Shown: positions 36,913 to 51,178, counted from the first letter of the stretch. The stretch: DNA of 64,000 nucleotides from Canna indica (GCA_034359265.1 CP136898.1:54549501-54613500); one strand, 5' to 3'. Notes: generated by a model from the sequence alone, not told the origin. Made by a program: numbers and translations.

Positions 36913-39900
36913 GTGAATGTTCTGGAGTCGCTCAAGACTCAGATTGCTGGGCGTTTTGAGTCGATACCCCGCTGTTCAATCAGTCGGCTTCGTTCAAGAT
37001 TCTATTCGAAAAATCTTGCAATTCTTTGCATTAGTCTGTCAAAAATAACTCGATTAACAACTTCTCCCATCACAGTGAATGTTCTGGAGTCGCTCGTGAC
37101 TTAGATTTCTGGTCGTTTCGAGTCGATACCCCGAAGTTCAATCCGTAGTCTTAATTCAAGATTCTATTCGAAAAATCTTGCAATTCTTTGCAATAGTCTA
37201 TAAAAAATAACTCGATTAACAACTTCTCCCATCACAGATAATGTTCTGGAGTCGCTCGAGACTCAGATTGCTGGGTGTTTTGAGTCGATACCCCGCTGTT
37301 CAATTAGTCGGCTTCGTTCAAGATTCTATTCGAAAAATCTTGCAATTCTTTGCATTAGTCTGTCAAAAATAACTCGATTCACAACTTCTCCCATCACAGT
37401 GAATGTTCTGGAGTCGCTTGAGACACAGATTTTTGGTCGTTTCGAGCCGATACCCCGAAGTTCAATCCGTAGGCTTCGTTCAAGATTCTATTCGAAAAAT
37501 CTTGCAATTCTTTGCAATAGTCTGTAAAAAATAACTCGATTAACAACTTATCCCATCACAGTGAATGTTCTGGAGTCGCTCGAGACTCAGATTGCTGGGC
37601 GTTTCGAGTCGATACCCCGCTGTTCAATAAGTCGGCTTCGTTCAAGATTCTATTCGAAAAATCTTGCAATTCTTTGCATTAGTCTGTCAAAAATAACTCG
37701 ATTAACAACTTCTCCCATCACAGTGAATGTTCTGGAGTCGCTCGACACTCAGATTTCTGGTCGTTTCGAGTCGATACCCCGAAGTTCAATCCGTAGGCTT
37801 CGTTCAAGATTCTATTCGAAAATTCTTGCAATTCTTTGCAATAGTCTATAAAAAATAACTCGATTAACAACTTCTCCCATCACAGTGAATGTTCTGGAGT
37901 CGCTCGAGACTCAGATTGCTGGGCGTTTTGAGTCGATACCCCGCTGTTCAATCAGTCGGCTTCGTTCAAGATTCTATTCGAAAAATCTTGCAATTCTTTG
38001 CATTAGTCTGTCAAAAATAACTCGATTAACAACTTCTCCCGTCACAGTGAATGTTCTGGAGTCGCTCGGGACTCAGATTGCTGGGCGTTTTGAGCCGATA
38101 CCCCGAGGTTCAATCAGTCGGCTTCGTTCAAGATTCTATTCGAAAAATCTTGCAATTCGTTGCATTAGTCTATCAAAAATAACTCGATTAACAACTTCTC
38201 CCATCACAGTGAATGTTCTGGAGTCGCTCGAGACTCAGATTTCTGGTCGTTTCGAGTCGATACCCCGAAGTTCAATCCGTAGGCTTCGTTCAAGATTCTA
38301 TTCGAAAAATCTTGCAATTCTTTGCAATAGTCTATAAAAAATAACTCGATTAACAACTTCTCCCATCACAGTGAATGTTCTGGAGTCGCTCGAGACTCAG
38401 ATTGCTGGGCGTTTCGAGTCGATACCCCGCTGTTCAATCAGTCGGCTTCGTTCAAGATTCTATTCGAAAAATCTTGCAATTCTTTGCATTAGTCTATCAA
38501 AAATAACTCGATTAACAACTTCTCCCATCACAGTGAATGTTCTGGAGTCGCTCGAGACTCAAATTTCTGGTCGTTTCGAGCCGATACCCCGAAGTTCAAT
38601 CCGTAGGCTTCGTTCAAGATTCTATTCGAAAAATCTTGCAATTCTTTGCAATATAGTCTGTAAAAAATAACTCGATTAACAACTTCTCCCATCACAGTGA
38701 ATGTTCTGGAGTCGCTCGGGACTCAGATTGCTGGGCGTTTCGAGTCGATACCCCGTTGTTCAATCAGTCGGCTTCGTTCAAGATTCTATTCGAAAAATCT
38801 TGCAATTTTTTGCATTAGTCTGTCAAAAATAACTCGATTAACAACTTCTCCCATCACAGTGAATGTTCTGGAGTCGCTTGAGACACAGATTTCTGGTCGT
38901 TTCGAGCCGATACCCCGAAGTTCAATCCGTAGGCTTCGTTCAAGATTCTATTCGAAAAATCTTGCAATTCTTTGCAATAGTCTATAAAAAATAACTCGAT
39001 TAACAACTTCTCCCATCACAGTGAATGTTCTTGAGTCGCTTGAGACTCAGATTGCTGGGCGTTTCGAGTCGATACCCCGAAGTTCAATCCGTAGGCTTCG
39101 TTCAAGATTCTATTCGAAAAATCTTGCAATTCTTTGCAATAGTCTATAAAAAATAACTCGATTAACAACTTCTCCCATCACAGTGAATGTTCTGGAGTCG
39201 CTCGAGACTCAGATTGCTGGGCGTTTTGAGTCGATACCCCGCTGTTCAATCAGTCGGCTTCGTTCAAGATTCTATTCGAAAAATCTTGCAATTCTTTGCA
39301 TTAGTCTGTCAAAAATAACTCGATTAACAACTTCTCCCATCACAGTGAATGTTCTGGAGTCGCTCGTGACTTAGATTTCTGGTCGTTTCGAGTCGATACC
39401 CCGAAGTTCAATCCGTAGTCTTCGTTCAAGATTCTATTCGAAAAATTTTGCAATTCTTTGCAATAGTCTATAAAAAATTACTCGATTAACAACTTCTCCC
39501 ATCACAGATAATGTTCTGGAGTCGCTCGAGACTCAGATTGCTGGGTGTTTTGAGTCGATACCCCGCTGTTCAATTAGTCGGCTTCGTTCAAGATTCTATT
39601 CAAAAAATCTTGCAATTCTTTGCATTAGTCTGTCAAAAATAACTCGATTAACAACTTCACCCATCACAGTGAATGTTCTGGAGTCGCTCGTGACTTAGAT
39701 TTCTGGTCGTTTCGAGTCGATACCCCGAAGTTCAATCCGTAGTCTTCGTTCAAGATTCTATTCAAAAAATCTTGCAATTCTTTGCAATAGTCTATAAAAA
39801 ATAACTCGATTAACAACTTCTCCCATCACAGATAATGTTCTGGAGTCGCTCGAGACTCAGAGTGCTGGGTGTTTTGAGTCGATACCCCGCTGTTCAATTA

Positions 39901-40316
39901 GTCGGCTTCGTTCAAGATTCTATTTGAAAAATCTTGCAATTCTTTGCATTAGTCTGTCAAAAATAACTCGATTAACAACTTCTCCCATCACAGTGAATGT
40001 TCTGGAGTCGCTTGAGACACAGATTTTTGGTCGTTTCGAGCCGATACCCCGAAGTTCAATCCGTAGGCTTCGTTCAAGATTCTATTCCAAAAATCTTGCA
40101 ATTCTTTGCAATAGTCTGTAAAAAATAACTCGATTAACAACTTATCCCATCACAGTGAATGTTCTGGAGTCGCTCGAGACTCAGATTGCTGGGCGTTTCG
40201 AGTCGATACCCCGCTGTTCAATAAGTCGGCTTCGTTCAAGATTCTATTCGAAAAATCTTTCAATTCTTTGCATTAGTCTGTCAAAAATAACTCGATTAAC
40301 AACTTCTCCCATCACA
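36913..40316 (+). repeat. Long-range duplication of about 3.4 kb, copy 1
   Basis: First appearance of the derived A' monomer (CACAGATAATG, GGGTGTTTTGAG, CAATTAGTCGG) at 37237 and the B' monomer (GCTCGTGACTTAG, CGTAGTCTTC) at 37075. Also holds CAATAAGTCGG (37561), an A2 unit with CCGTCACAGTG and GTTTTGAGCCG (38047) and an A/B chimera (39021). The same order returns 7,620 bp later. Confidence 0.83.
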
Positions 40317-42100
40317 GTGAATGTTCTGGAGTCGCTCGACACTCAGATTTTTGGTCGTTTCGAGTCGATACCCCGAAGTTCAATCCGTAGGCTTCGTTCA
40401 AGATTCTATTTGAAAAATCTTGCAATTCTTTGCAATATAGTCTGTAAAAAATAACTCGATTAACAACTTCTCCCATCACAGTGAATGTTCTGGAGTCGCT
40501 TGAGACTCAGATTGCTGGGCGTTTCGAGTCGATACCCCGCTGTTCAATCAGTCGGCTTCGTTCAAGATTCTATTCGAAAAATCTTGCAATTCTTTGCATT
40601 AGTCTGTCAAAAATAACTCGATTAACAACTTCTCCCATCACAGTGAATGTTCTGGAGTCGCTCGACACTCAGATTTCTGGTCGTTTCGAGTCGATACCCC
40701 GAAGTTCAATCCGTAGGCTTCGTTCAAGATTCTATTCGAAAAATCTTGCAATTCTTTGCAATAGTCTATAAAAAATAACTCGATTAACAACTTCTCCCAT
40801 CACAGTGAATGTTCTGGAGTCGCTCAAGACTCAGATTGCTGGGCGTTTTGAGTCGATACCCCGCTGTTCAATCAGTCGGCTTCGTTCAAGATTCTATTCG
40901 AAAAATCTTGCAATTCTTTGCATTAGTCTGTCAAAAATAACTCGATTAACAACTTCTCCCATCACAGTGAATGTTCTGGAGTCGCTCGTGACTTAGATTT
41001 CTGGTCGTTTCGAGTCGATACCCCGAAGTTCAATCCGTAGTCTTCATTCAAGATTCTATTCGAAAAATCTTGCAATTCTTTGCAATAGTCTATAAAAAAT
41101 AACTCGATTAACAACTTCTCCCATCACAGATAATGTTCTGGAGTCGCTCGAGACTCAGATTGCTGGGTGTTTTGAGTCGATACCCCGCTGTTCAATTAGT
41201 CGGCTTCGTTCAAGATTCTATTCGAAAAATCTTGCAATTCTTTGCATTAGTCTGTCAAAAATAACTCGATTCACAACTTCTCCCATCACAGTGAATGTTC
41301 TGGAGTCGCTTGAGACACAGATTTTTGGTCGTTTCGAGCCGATACCCCGAAGTTCAATCCGTAGGCTTCGTTCAAGATTCTATTCGAAAAATCTTGCAAT
41401 TCTTTGCAATAGTCTGTAAAAAATAACTCGATTAACAACTTATCCCATCACAGTGAATGTTCTGGAGTCGCTCGAGACTCAGATTGCTGGGCGTTTCGAG
41501 TCGATACCCCGCTGTTCAATAAGTCGGCTTCGTTCAAGATTCTATTCGAAAAATCTTGCAATTCTTTGCATTAGTCTGTCAAAAATAACTCGATTAACAA
41601 CTTCTACCATCACAGTGAATGTTCTGGAGTCGCTCGACACTCAGATTTCTAGTCGTTTCGAGTCGATACCCCGAAGTTCAATCCGTAGGCTTCGTTCAAG
41701 ATTCTATTCGAAAAATCTTGCAATTCTTTGCAATAGTCTATAAAAAATAACTCGATTAACAACTTCTCCCATCACAGTGAATGTTCTTGAGTCGCTTGAG
41801 ACTCAGATTGCTGGGCGTTTCGAGTCGATACCCCGAAGTTCAATCCGTAGGCTTCGTTCAAGATTCTATTCGAAAAATCTTGCAATTCTTTGCAATAGTC
41901 TATAAAAAATAACTCGATTAACAACTTCTCCCATCACAGTGAATGTTCTGGAGTCGCTCGAGACTCAGATTGCTGGGCGTTTTGAGTCGATACCCCGCTG
42001 TTCAATCAGTCGGCTTCGTTCAAGATTCTATTCGAAAAATCTTGCAATTCTTTGATATAGTCTGTAAAAAATAACTCGATTAACAACTTCTCCCATCACA
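40317..42100 (+). repeat. 1,946-bp-spaced block, copy 1
   Basis: Runs from a B with GATTTTTGG and the 2-bp insertion through GCTCAAGACTC, an A'/B' pair, GATTCACAAC, AACTTATCCC, CAATAAGTCGG, AACTTCTACCATC, GATTTCTAGTCG, GTTCTTGAGTCGCTTGAG and TTTGATATAGTC. Each marker is found again at +1,946 bp. Confidence 0.86.
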
Positions 42101-42262
42101 GTGAATGTTCTGGAGTCGCTCGGGACTCAGATTGCTGGGCGTTTCGAGTCGATACCCCGTTGTTCAATCAGTCGGCTTCGTTCAAGATTCTATTCGAAAA
42201 ATCTTTCAATTCTTTGCATTAGTCTGTCAAAAATAACTCGATTAACAACTTCTCCCATCACA

Positions 42263-44046
42263 GTGAATGTTCTGGAGTCGCTCGACACTCAGATTTTTGG
42301 TCGTTTCGAGTCGATACCCCGAAGTTCAATCCGTAGGCTTCGTTCAAGATTCTATTCGAAAAATCTTGCAATTCTTTGCAATATAGTCTGTAAAAAATAA
42401 CTCGATTAACAACTTCTCCCATCACAGTGAATGTTCTGGAGTCGCTTGAGACTCAGATTGCTGGGCGTTTCGAGTCGATACCCCGCTGTTCAATCAGTCG
42501 GCTTCGTTCAAGATTCTATTCGAAAAATCTTGCAATTCTTTGCATTAGTCTGTCAAAAATAACTCGATTAACAACTTCTCCCATCACAGTGAATGTTCTG
42601 GAGTCGCTCGACACTCAGATTTCTGGTCGTTTCGAGTCGATACCCCGAAGTTCAATCCGTAGGCTTCGTTCAAGATTCTATTCAAAAAATCTTGCAATTC
42701 TTTGCAATAGTCTATAAAAAATAACTCGATTAACAACTTCTCCCATCACAGTGAATGTTCTGGAGTCGCTCAAGACTCAGATTGCTGGGCGTTTTGAGTC
42801 GATACCCCGCTGTTCAATCAGTCGGCTTCGTTCAAGATTCTATTCGAAAAATCTTGCAATTCTTTGCATTAGTCTGTCAAAAATAACTCGATTAACAACT
42901 TCTCCCATCACAGTGAATGTTCTGGAGTCGCTCGTGACTTAGATTTCTGGTCGTTTCGAGTCGATACCCCGAAGTTCAATCCGTAGTCTTCATTCAAGAT
43001 TCTATTCGAAAAATCTTGCAATTCTTTGCAATAGTCTATAAAAAATAACTCGATTAACAACTTCTCCCATCACAGATAATGTTCTGGAGTCGCTCGAGAC
43101 TCAGATTGCTGGGTGTTTTGAGTCGATACCCCGCTGTTCAATTAGTCGGCTTCGTTCAAGATTCTATTCGAAAAATCTTGCAATTCTTTGCATTAGTCTG
43201 TCAAAAATAACTCGATTCACAACTTCTCCCATCACAGTGAATGTTCTGGAGTCGCTTGAGACACAGATTTTTGGTCGTTTCGAGCCGATACCCCGAAGTT
43301 CAATCCGTAGGCTTCGTTCAAGATTCTATTCGAAAAATCTTGCAATTCTTTGCAATAGTCTGTAAAAAATAACTCGATTAACAACTTATCCCATCACAGT
43401 GAATGTTCTGGAGTCGCTCGAGACTCAGATTGCTGGGCGTTTCGAGTCGATACCCCGCTGTTCAATAAGTCGGCTTCGTTCAAGATTCTATTCGAAAAAT
43501 CTTGCAATTCTTTGCATTAGTCTGTCAAAAATAACTCGATTAACAACTTCTACCATCACAGTGAATGTTCTGGAGTCGCTCGACACTCAGATTTCTAGTC
43601 GTTTCGAGTCGATACCCCGAAGTTCAATCCGTAGGCTTCGTTCAAGATTCTATTCGAAAAATCTTGCAATTCTTTGCAATAGTCTATAAAAAATAACTCG
43701 ATTAACAACTTCTCCCATCACAGTGAATGTTCTTGAGTCGCTTGAGACTCAGATTGCTGGGCGTTTCGAGTCGATACCCCGAAGTTCAATCCGTAGGCTT
43801 CGTTCAAGATTCTATTCGAAAAATCTTGCAATTCTTTGCAATAGTCTATAAAAAATAACTCGATTAACAACTTCTCCCATCACAGTGAATGTTCTGGAGT
43901 CGCTCGAGACTCAGATTGCTGGGCGTTTTGAGTCGATACCCCGCTGTTCAATCAGTCGGCTTCGTTCAAGATTCTATTCGAAAAATCTTGCAATTCTTTG
44001 ATATAGTCTGTAAAAAATAACTCGATTAACAACTTCTCCCATCACA
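42263..44046 (+). repeat. 1,946-bp-spaced block, copy 2
   Basis: Repeats 40317-42100. Visible differences are few: CTATTCGAAAA against CTATTTGAAAA in the first B, and TATTCAAAAAATC against TATTCGAAAAATC near 42,685. The order is the same as in 36589-37884, which lies 3,892 bp (two units) before 40481. Confidence 0.86.
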
Positions 44047-44532
44047 GTGAATGTTCTGGAGTCGCTCGGGACTCAGATTGCTGGGCGTTTCGAGTCGATA
44101 CCCCGTTGTTCAATCAGTCGGCTTCGTTCAAGATTCTATTCGAAAAATCTTGCAATTTTTTGCATTAGTCTGTCAAAAATAACTCGATTAACAACTTCTC
44201 CCATCACAGTGAATGTTCTGGAGTCGCTTGAGACACAGATTTCTGGTCGTTTCGAGCCGATACCCCGAAGTTCAATCCGTAGGCTTCGTTCAAGATTCTA
44301 TTCGAAAAATCTTGCAATTCTTTGCAATAGTCTATAAAAAATAACTCGATTAACAACTTCTCCCATCACAGTGAATGTTCTTGAGTCGCTTGAGACTCAG
44401 ATTGCTGGGCGTTTCGAGTCGATACCCCGAAGTTCAATCCGTAGGCTTCGTTCAAGATTCTATTCGAAAAATCTTGCAATTCTTTGCAATAGTCTATAAA
44501 AAATAACTCGATTAACAACTTCTCCCATCACA

Positions 44533-47500
44533 GTGAATGTTCTGGAGTCGCTCGAGACTCAGATTGCTGGGCGTTTTGAGTCGATACCCCGCTGTTCAAT
44601 CAGTCGGCTTCGTTCAAGATTCTATTCGAAAAATCTTGCAATTCTTTGCATTAGTCTGTCAAAAATAACTCGATTAACAACTTCTCCCATCACAGTGAAT
44701 GTTCTGGAGTCGCTCGTGACTTAGATTTCTGGTCGTTTCGAGTCGATACCCCGAAGTTCAATTCGTAGTCTTCGTTCAAGATTCTATTCGAAAAATTTTG
44801 CAATTCTTTGCAATAGTCTATAAAAAATTACTCGATTAACAACTTCTCGCATCACAGATAATGTTCTGGAGTCGCTCGAGACTCAGATTGCTGGGTGTTT
44901 TGAGTCGATACCCCGCTGTTCAATTAGTCGGCTTCGTTCAAGATTCTATTTGAAAAATCTTGCAATTCTTTGCATTAGTCTGTCAAAAATAACTCGATTA
45001 ACAACTTCTCCCATCACAGTGAATGTTCTGGAGTCGCTTGAGACACAGATTTTTGGTCGTTTCGAGCCGATACCCCGAAGTTCAATCCGTAGGCTTCGTT
45101 CAAGATTCTATTCCAAAAATCTTGCAATTCTTTGCAATAGTCTGTAAAAAATAACTCGATTAACAACTTATCCCATCACAGTGAATGTTCTGGAGTCGCT
45201 CGAGACTCAGATTGCTGGGCGTTTCGAGTCGATACCCCGCTGTTCAATAAGTCGGCTTCGTTCAAGATTCTATTCGAAAAATCTTTCAATTCTTTGCATT
45301 AGTCTGTCAAAAATAACTCGATTAACAACTTCTCCCATCACAGTGAATGTTCTGGAGTCGCTCGACACTCAGATTTCTGGTCGTTTCGAGTCGATACCCC
45401 GAAGTTCAATCCGTAGGCTTCGTTCAAGATTCTATTCGAAAAATCTTGCAATTCTTTGCAATAGTCTATAAAAAATAACTCGATTAACAACTTCTCCCAT
45501 CACAGTGAATGTTCTGGAGTCGCTCGAGACTCAGATTGCTTGGCGTTTTGAGTCGATACCCCGCTGTTCAATCAGTCGGCTTCGTTCAAGATTCTATTCG
45601 AAAAATCTTGCAATTCTTTGCATTAGTCTGTCAAAAATAACTCGATTAACAACTTCTCACGTCACAGTGAATGTTCTAGAGTCGCTCGGGACTCAGATTG
45701 CTGGGCGTTTTGAGCCGATACCCCGAGGTTCAATCAGTCGGCTTCGTTCAAGATTCTATTCAAAAAATCTTGCAATTCGTTGCATTAGTCTATCAAAAAT
45801 AACTCGATTAACAACTTCTCCCATCACAGTGAATGTTCTGGAGTCGCTCGAGACTCAGATTTCTGGTCGTTTCGAGTCGATACCTCGAAGTTCAATCCGT
45901 AGGCTTCGTTCAAGATTCTATTCGAAAAATCTTGCAATTCTTCGCAATAGTCTATAAAAAATAACTTGATTAACAACTTCTCCCATCACAGTGAATGTTC
46001 TGGAGTCGCTCGAGACTCAGATTGCTGGGCGTTTCGAGTCGATACCCCGCTGTTCAATCAGTCGGCTTCGTTCAAGATTCTATTCGAAAAATCTTGCAAT
46101 TTTTTGCATTAGTCTGTCAAAAATAACTCGATTAACAACTTCTCCCATCACAGTGAATGTTCTGGAGTCGCTCGAGAGTCAGATTTCTGGTCGTTTCGAG
46201 CCGATACCCCGTAGTTCAATCCGTAGGCTTCGTTCAAGATTCTATTCAAAAAATCTTGCAATTCTTTGCAATATAGTCTGTAAAAAATGACTCGATTAAC
46301 AACTTCTCCCATCACAGTGAATGTTCTGGAGTCGCTCGGGACTGAGATTGCTGGGCGTTTCGAGTCGATACCCCGTTGTTCAATCAGTCGGCTTCGTTCA
46401 AGATTCTATTCGAAAAATCTTGCAATTTTTTGCATTAGTCTGTCAAAAATAACTCGATTAACAACTTCTCCCATCACAGTGAATGTTCTGGAGTCGCTTG
46501 AGACACAGATTTCTAGTCGTTTCGAGCCGATACCCCGAAGTTCAATCCGTAGGCTTCGTTCAAGATTCTATTCGAAAAATCTTGCAATTCTTTGCAATAG
46601 TCTATAAAAAATAACTCGATTAACAACTTCTCCCATCACAGTGAATGTTCTGGAGTCGCTTGAGACTCAGATTGCTGGGCGTTTCGAGTCGATACCCCGA
46701 AGTTCAATCCGTAGGCTTCGTTCAAGATTCTATTCGAAAAATCTTGCAATTCTTTGCAATAGTCTATAAAAAATAACTCGATTAACAACTTCTCCCATCA
46801 CAGTGAATGTTCTGGAGTCGCTCGAGACTCAGATTGCTGGGCGTTTTGAGTCGATGCCCCGCTGTTCAATCAGTCGGCTTCGTTCAAGATTCTATTCGAA
46901 AAATCTTGCAATTCTTTGCATTAGTCTGTCAAAAATAACTCGATTAACAACTTCTCCCATCACAGTGAATGTTCTGGAGTCGCTCTTGACTTAGATTTCT
47001 GGTCGTTTCGAGTCGATACCCCGAAGTTCAATCCGTAGTCTTCGTTCAAGATTCTATTCGAAAAATTTTGCAATTCTTTGCAATAGTCTATAAAAAATAA
47101 CTCGATTAACAACTTCTCCCATCACAGATAATGTTCTGGAGTCGCTCGAGACTCAGATTGCTGGGTGTTTTGAGTCGATACCCCGCTGTTCAATTAGTCG
47201 GCTTCGTTCAAGATTCTATTCGAAAAATCTTGCAATTCTTTGCATTAGTCTGTCAAAAATAACTCGATTAACAACTTCTCCCATCACAGTGAATGTTCTG
47301 GAGTCGCTCGTGACTTAGATTTCTGGTCGTTTCGAGTCGATATCCCGAAGTTCAATCCGTAGTCTTCGTTCAAGATTCTATTCGAAAAATCTTGCAATTC
47401 TTTGCAATAGTCTATAAAAAATAACTCGATTAACAACTTCTCCCATCACAGATAATGTTCTGGAGTCGCTCGAGACTCAGATTGCTGGGTGTTTTGAGTC

Positions 47501-47936
47501 GATACCCCGCTGTTCAATTAGTCGGCTTCGTTCAAGATTCTATTTGAAAAATCTTGCAATTCTTTGCATTAGTCTGTCAAAAATAACTCGATTAACAACT
47601 TCTCCCATCACAGTGAATGTTCTGGAGTCGCTTGAGACACAGATTTTTGGTCGTTTCGAGCTGATACCCCGAAGTTCAATCCGTAGGCTTCGTTCAAGAT
47701 TCTATTCGAAAAATCTTGCAATTCTTTGCAATATTCTGTAAAAAATAACTCGATTAACAACTTATCCCATCACAGTGAATGTTCTGGAGTCGCTCGAGAC
47801 TCAGATTGCTGGGCGTTTCGAGTCGATACCCCGCTGTTCAATAAGTCGGCTTCGTTCAAGATTCTATTCGAAAAATCTTTCAATTCTTTGCATTAGTCTG
47901 TCAAAAATAACTCGATTAACAACTTCTCCCATCACA
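44533..47936 (+). repeat. Long-range duplication of about 3.4 kb, copy 2
   Basis: Follows 36913-40316 at +7,620 bp, including the A2 unit with CACGTCACAGTG and GTTTTGAGCCG (45667) and the chimera at 46641. Private changes include ACTTGATTAAC near 45,966 and AAAAAATGACTCG near 46,287, which then recur through the following higher-order repeats. Confidence 0.82.
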
Positions 47937-49070
47937 GTGAATGTTCTGGAGTCGCTCGACACTCAGATTTCTGGTCGTTTCGAGTCGATACCCCGAAGTT
48001 CAATCCGTAGGCTTCGTTCAAGATTCTATTCGAAAAATCTTGCAATTCTTTGCAATAGTCTATAAAAAATAACTCGATTAACAACTTCTCCAATCACAGT
48101 GAATGTTCTGGAGTCGCTCGAAACTCAGATTGCTGGGCGTTTTGAGTCGATACCCCGCTGTTCAATCAGTCGGCTTCGTTCAAGATTCTATTCGAAAAAT
48201 CTTGCAATTCTTTGCATTAGTCTGTCAAAAATAACTCGATTAACAACTTCTCCCATCACAGTGAATGTTCTGGAATCGCTCGTCACTTAGATTTCTGGTC
48301 ATTTCGAGTCGATACCCCGAAGTTCAATCCGTAGTCTTCGTTCAAGATTCTATTCGAAAAATCTTGCAATTCTTTGCAATAGTCTATAAAAAATAACTCG
48401 ATTAACAACTTCTCCCATCACAGATAATGTTCTGGAGTCGCTCGAGACTCAGATTGCTGGGTGTTTTGAGTCGATACCCCGCTGTTCAATTAGTCGGCTT
48501 CGTTCAAGATTCTATTCGAAAAATCTTGCAATTCTTTGCATTAGTCTGTCAAAAATAACTCGATTAACAACTTCTCCCATCACAGTGAATGTTCTGGAGT
48601 CGCTCGTGACTTAGATTTCTGGTCGTTTCGAGTCGATACCCCGAAGTTCAATCCGTAGTCTTCGTTCAAGATTCTATTCGAAAAATCTTGCAATTCTTTG
48701 CAATAGTCTATAAAAAATAACTCGATTAACAACTTCTCCCATCACAGATAATGTTCTGGAGTCGCTCGAGACTCAGATTGCTGGGTGTTTTGAGTCGATA
48801 CCCCGCTGTTCAATTAGTCGGCTTCGTTCAAGATTCTATTCGAAAAATCTTGCAATTCTTTGCATTAGTCTGTCAAAAATAACTCGATTAACAACTTCTC
48901 CCATTACAGTGAATGTTCTGGAGTCGCTTGAGACTCAGATTTCTGGTCGTTTCGAGTCGATACCCCGAAGTTCAATCCGTAGGCTTCGTTCAAGATTCTA
49001 TTCGAAAAATCTTGCAATTCTTCGCAATAGTCTATAAAAAATAACTTGATTAACAACTTCTCCCATCACA
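45991..49070 (+). repeat. Higher-order repeat, 19-mer (3,080 bp)
   Basis: Order A, B(+2 bp), A, B, chimera, A, B', A', B', A', B, A, B, A, B', A', B', A', B: 19 monomers plus 2 bp. The start module is an A-B pair with GAGAGTCAG and AAAAAATGACTCG, then an A with GGGACTGAG. It looks like the ancestral form of the units to its right: removing its first pair gives the 17-mer, and shortening its second half gives the 13-mer. Confidence 0.82.
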
Positions 49071-51178
49071 GTGAATGTTCTGGAGTCGCTCGAGACTCAG
49101 ATTGCTGGGCGTTTCGAGTCGATACCCCGTTGTTCAATCAGTCGGCTTCGTTCAAGATTCTATTCGAAAAATCTTGCAATTTTTTGCATTAGTCTGTCAA
49201 AAATAACTCGATTAACAACTTCTCCCATCACAGTGAATGTTCTGGAGTCGCTCGAGAGTCAGATTTCTGGTCGTTTCGAGCCGATACCCCGAAGTTCAAT
49301 CCGTAGGCATCGTTCAAGATTCTATTCGAAAAATCTTGCAATTCTTTGCAATATAGTCTGTAAAAAATGACTCGATTAACAACTTCTCCCATCACAGTGA
49401 ATGTTCTGGAGTCGCTCGGGACTGAGATTGCTGGGCGTTTCGAGTCGATACCCCGTTGTTCAATCAGTCGGCTTCGTTCAAGATTCTATTCGAAAAATCT
49501 TGCAATTTTTTGCATTAGTCTGTCAAAAATAACTCGATTAACAACTTCTCCCATCACAGTGAATGTTCTGGAGTCGCTTGAGACACAGATTTCTGATCGT
49601 TTCGAGCCGATACCCCGAAGTTCAATCCGTAGGCTTCGTTCAAGATTCTATTCGAAAAATCTTGCAATTCTTTGCAATAGTCTATAAAAAATAACTCGAT
49701 TAACAACTTCTCCCATCACAGTGAATGTTCTGGAGTCGCTTGAGACTCAGATTGCTGGGCGTTTCGAGTCGATACCCCGAAGTTCAATCCGTAGGCTTCG
49801 TTCAAGATTCTATTCGAAAAATCTTGCAATTCTTTGCAATAGTCTATAAAAAATAACTCGATTAACAACTTCTCCCATCACAGTGAATGTTCTGGAGTCG
49901 CTCGAGACTCAGATTGCTGGGCGTTTTGAGTCGATGCCCCGCTGTTCAATCAGTCGGCTTCGTTCAAGATTCTATTCGAAAAATCTTGCAATTCTTTGCA
50001 TTAGTCTGTCAAAAATAACTCGATTAACAACTTCTCCCATCACAGTGAATGTTCTGGAGTCGCTCGTGACTTAGATTTCTGGTCGTTTCGAGTCGATACC
50101 CCGAAGTTCAATCCGTAGTCTTCGTTCAAGATTCTATTCGAAAAATTTTGCAATTCTTTGCAATAGTCTATAAAAAATAACTCGATTAACAACTTTTCCC
50201 ATCACAGATAATGTTCTGGAGTCGCTCGAGACTCAGATTGCTGGGTGTTTTGAGTCGATACCCCGCTGTTCAATTAGTCGGCTTCGTTCAAGATTCTATT
50301 CGAAAAATCTTGCAATTCTTTGCATTAGTCTGTCAAAAATAACTCGATTAACAACTTCTCCCATCACAGTGAATGTTCTGGAGTCGCTCGTGACTTAGAT
50401 TTCTGGTCGTTTCGAGTCGATACCCCGAAGTTCAATCCGTAGTCTTCGTTCAAGATTCTATTCGAAAAATCTTGCAATTCTTTGCAATAGTCTATAAAAA
50501 ATAACTCGATTAACAACTTCTCCCATCACAGATAATGTTCTGGAGTCGCTCGAGACTCAGATTGCTGGGTGTTTTGAGTCGATACCCCGCTGTTTAATTA
50601 GTCGGCTTCGTTCAAGATTCTATTTGAAAAATCTTGCAATTCTTTGCATTAGTCTGTCAAAAATAACTCGATTAACAACTTCTCCCATCACAGTGAATGT
50701 TCTGGAGTCGCTCGTGACTTAGATTTCTGGTCGTTTCGAGTCGATACCCCGTAGTTCAATCCGTAGTCTTCGTTCAAGATTCTATTCGAAAAATCTTGCA
50801 ATTCTTTGCAATAGTCTATAAAAAATAACTCGATTAACAACTTCTCCCATCACAGATAATGTTCTGGAGTCGCTCGAGACTCAGATTGCTGGGTGTTTTG
50901 AGTCGATACCCCGCTGTTCAATTAGTCGGCTTCGTTCAAGATTCTATTCGAAAAATCTTGCAATTCTTTGCATTAGTCTGTCAAAAATAACTCGATTAAC
51001 AACTTCTCCCATCACAGTGAATGTTCTGGAGTCGCTTGAGACTCAGATTTCTGGTCGTTTCGAGTCGATACCCCGAAGTTCAATCCGTAGGCTTCGTTCA
51101 AGATTCTATTCGAAAAATCTTGCAATTCTTCGCAATAGTCTATAAAAAATAACTTGATTAACAACTTCTCCCATCACA
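49071..51178 (+). repeat. Higher-order repeat, 13-mer (2,108 bp), copy 1
   Basis: Same start module as the 19-mer, then chimera, A and three B'-A' pairs, closing with a B reading GCTTGAGACTCAGATTTC and AATTCTTCGCAATAG. Marker GATTTCTGATCG is shared with the next unit only. Confidence 0.83.
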
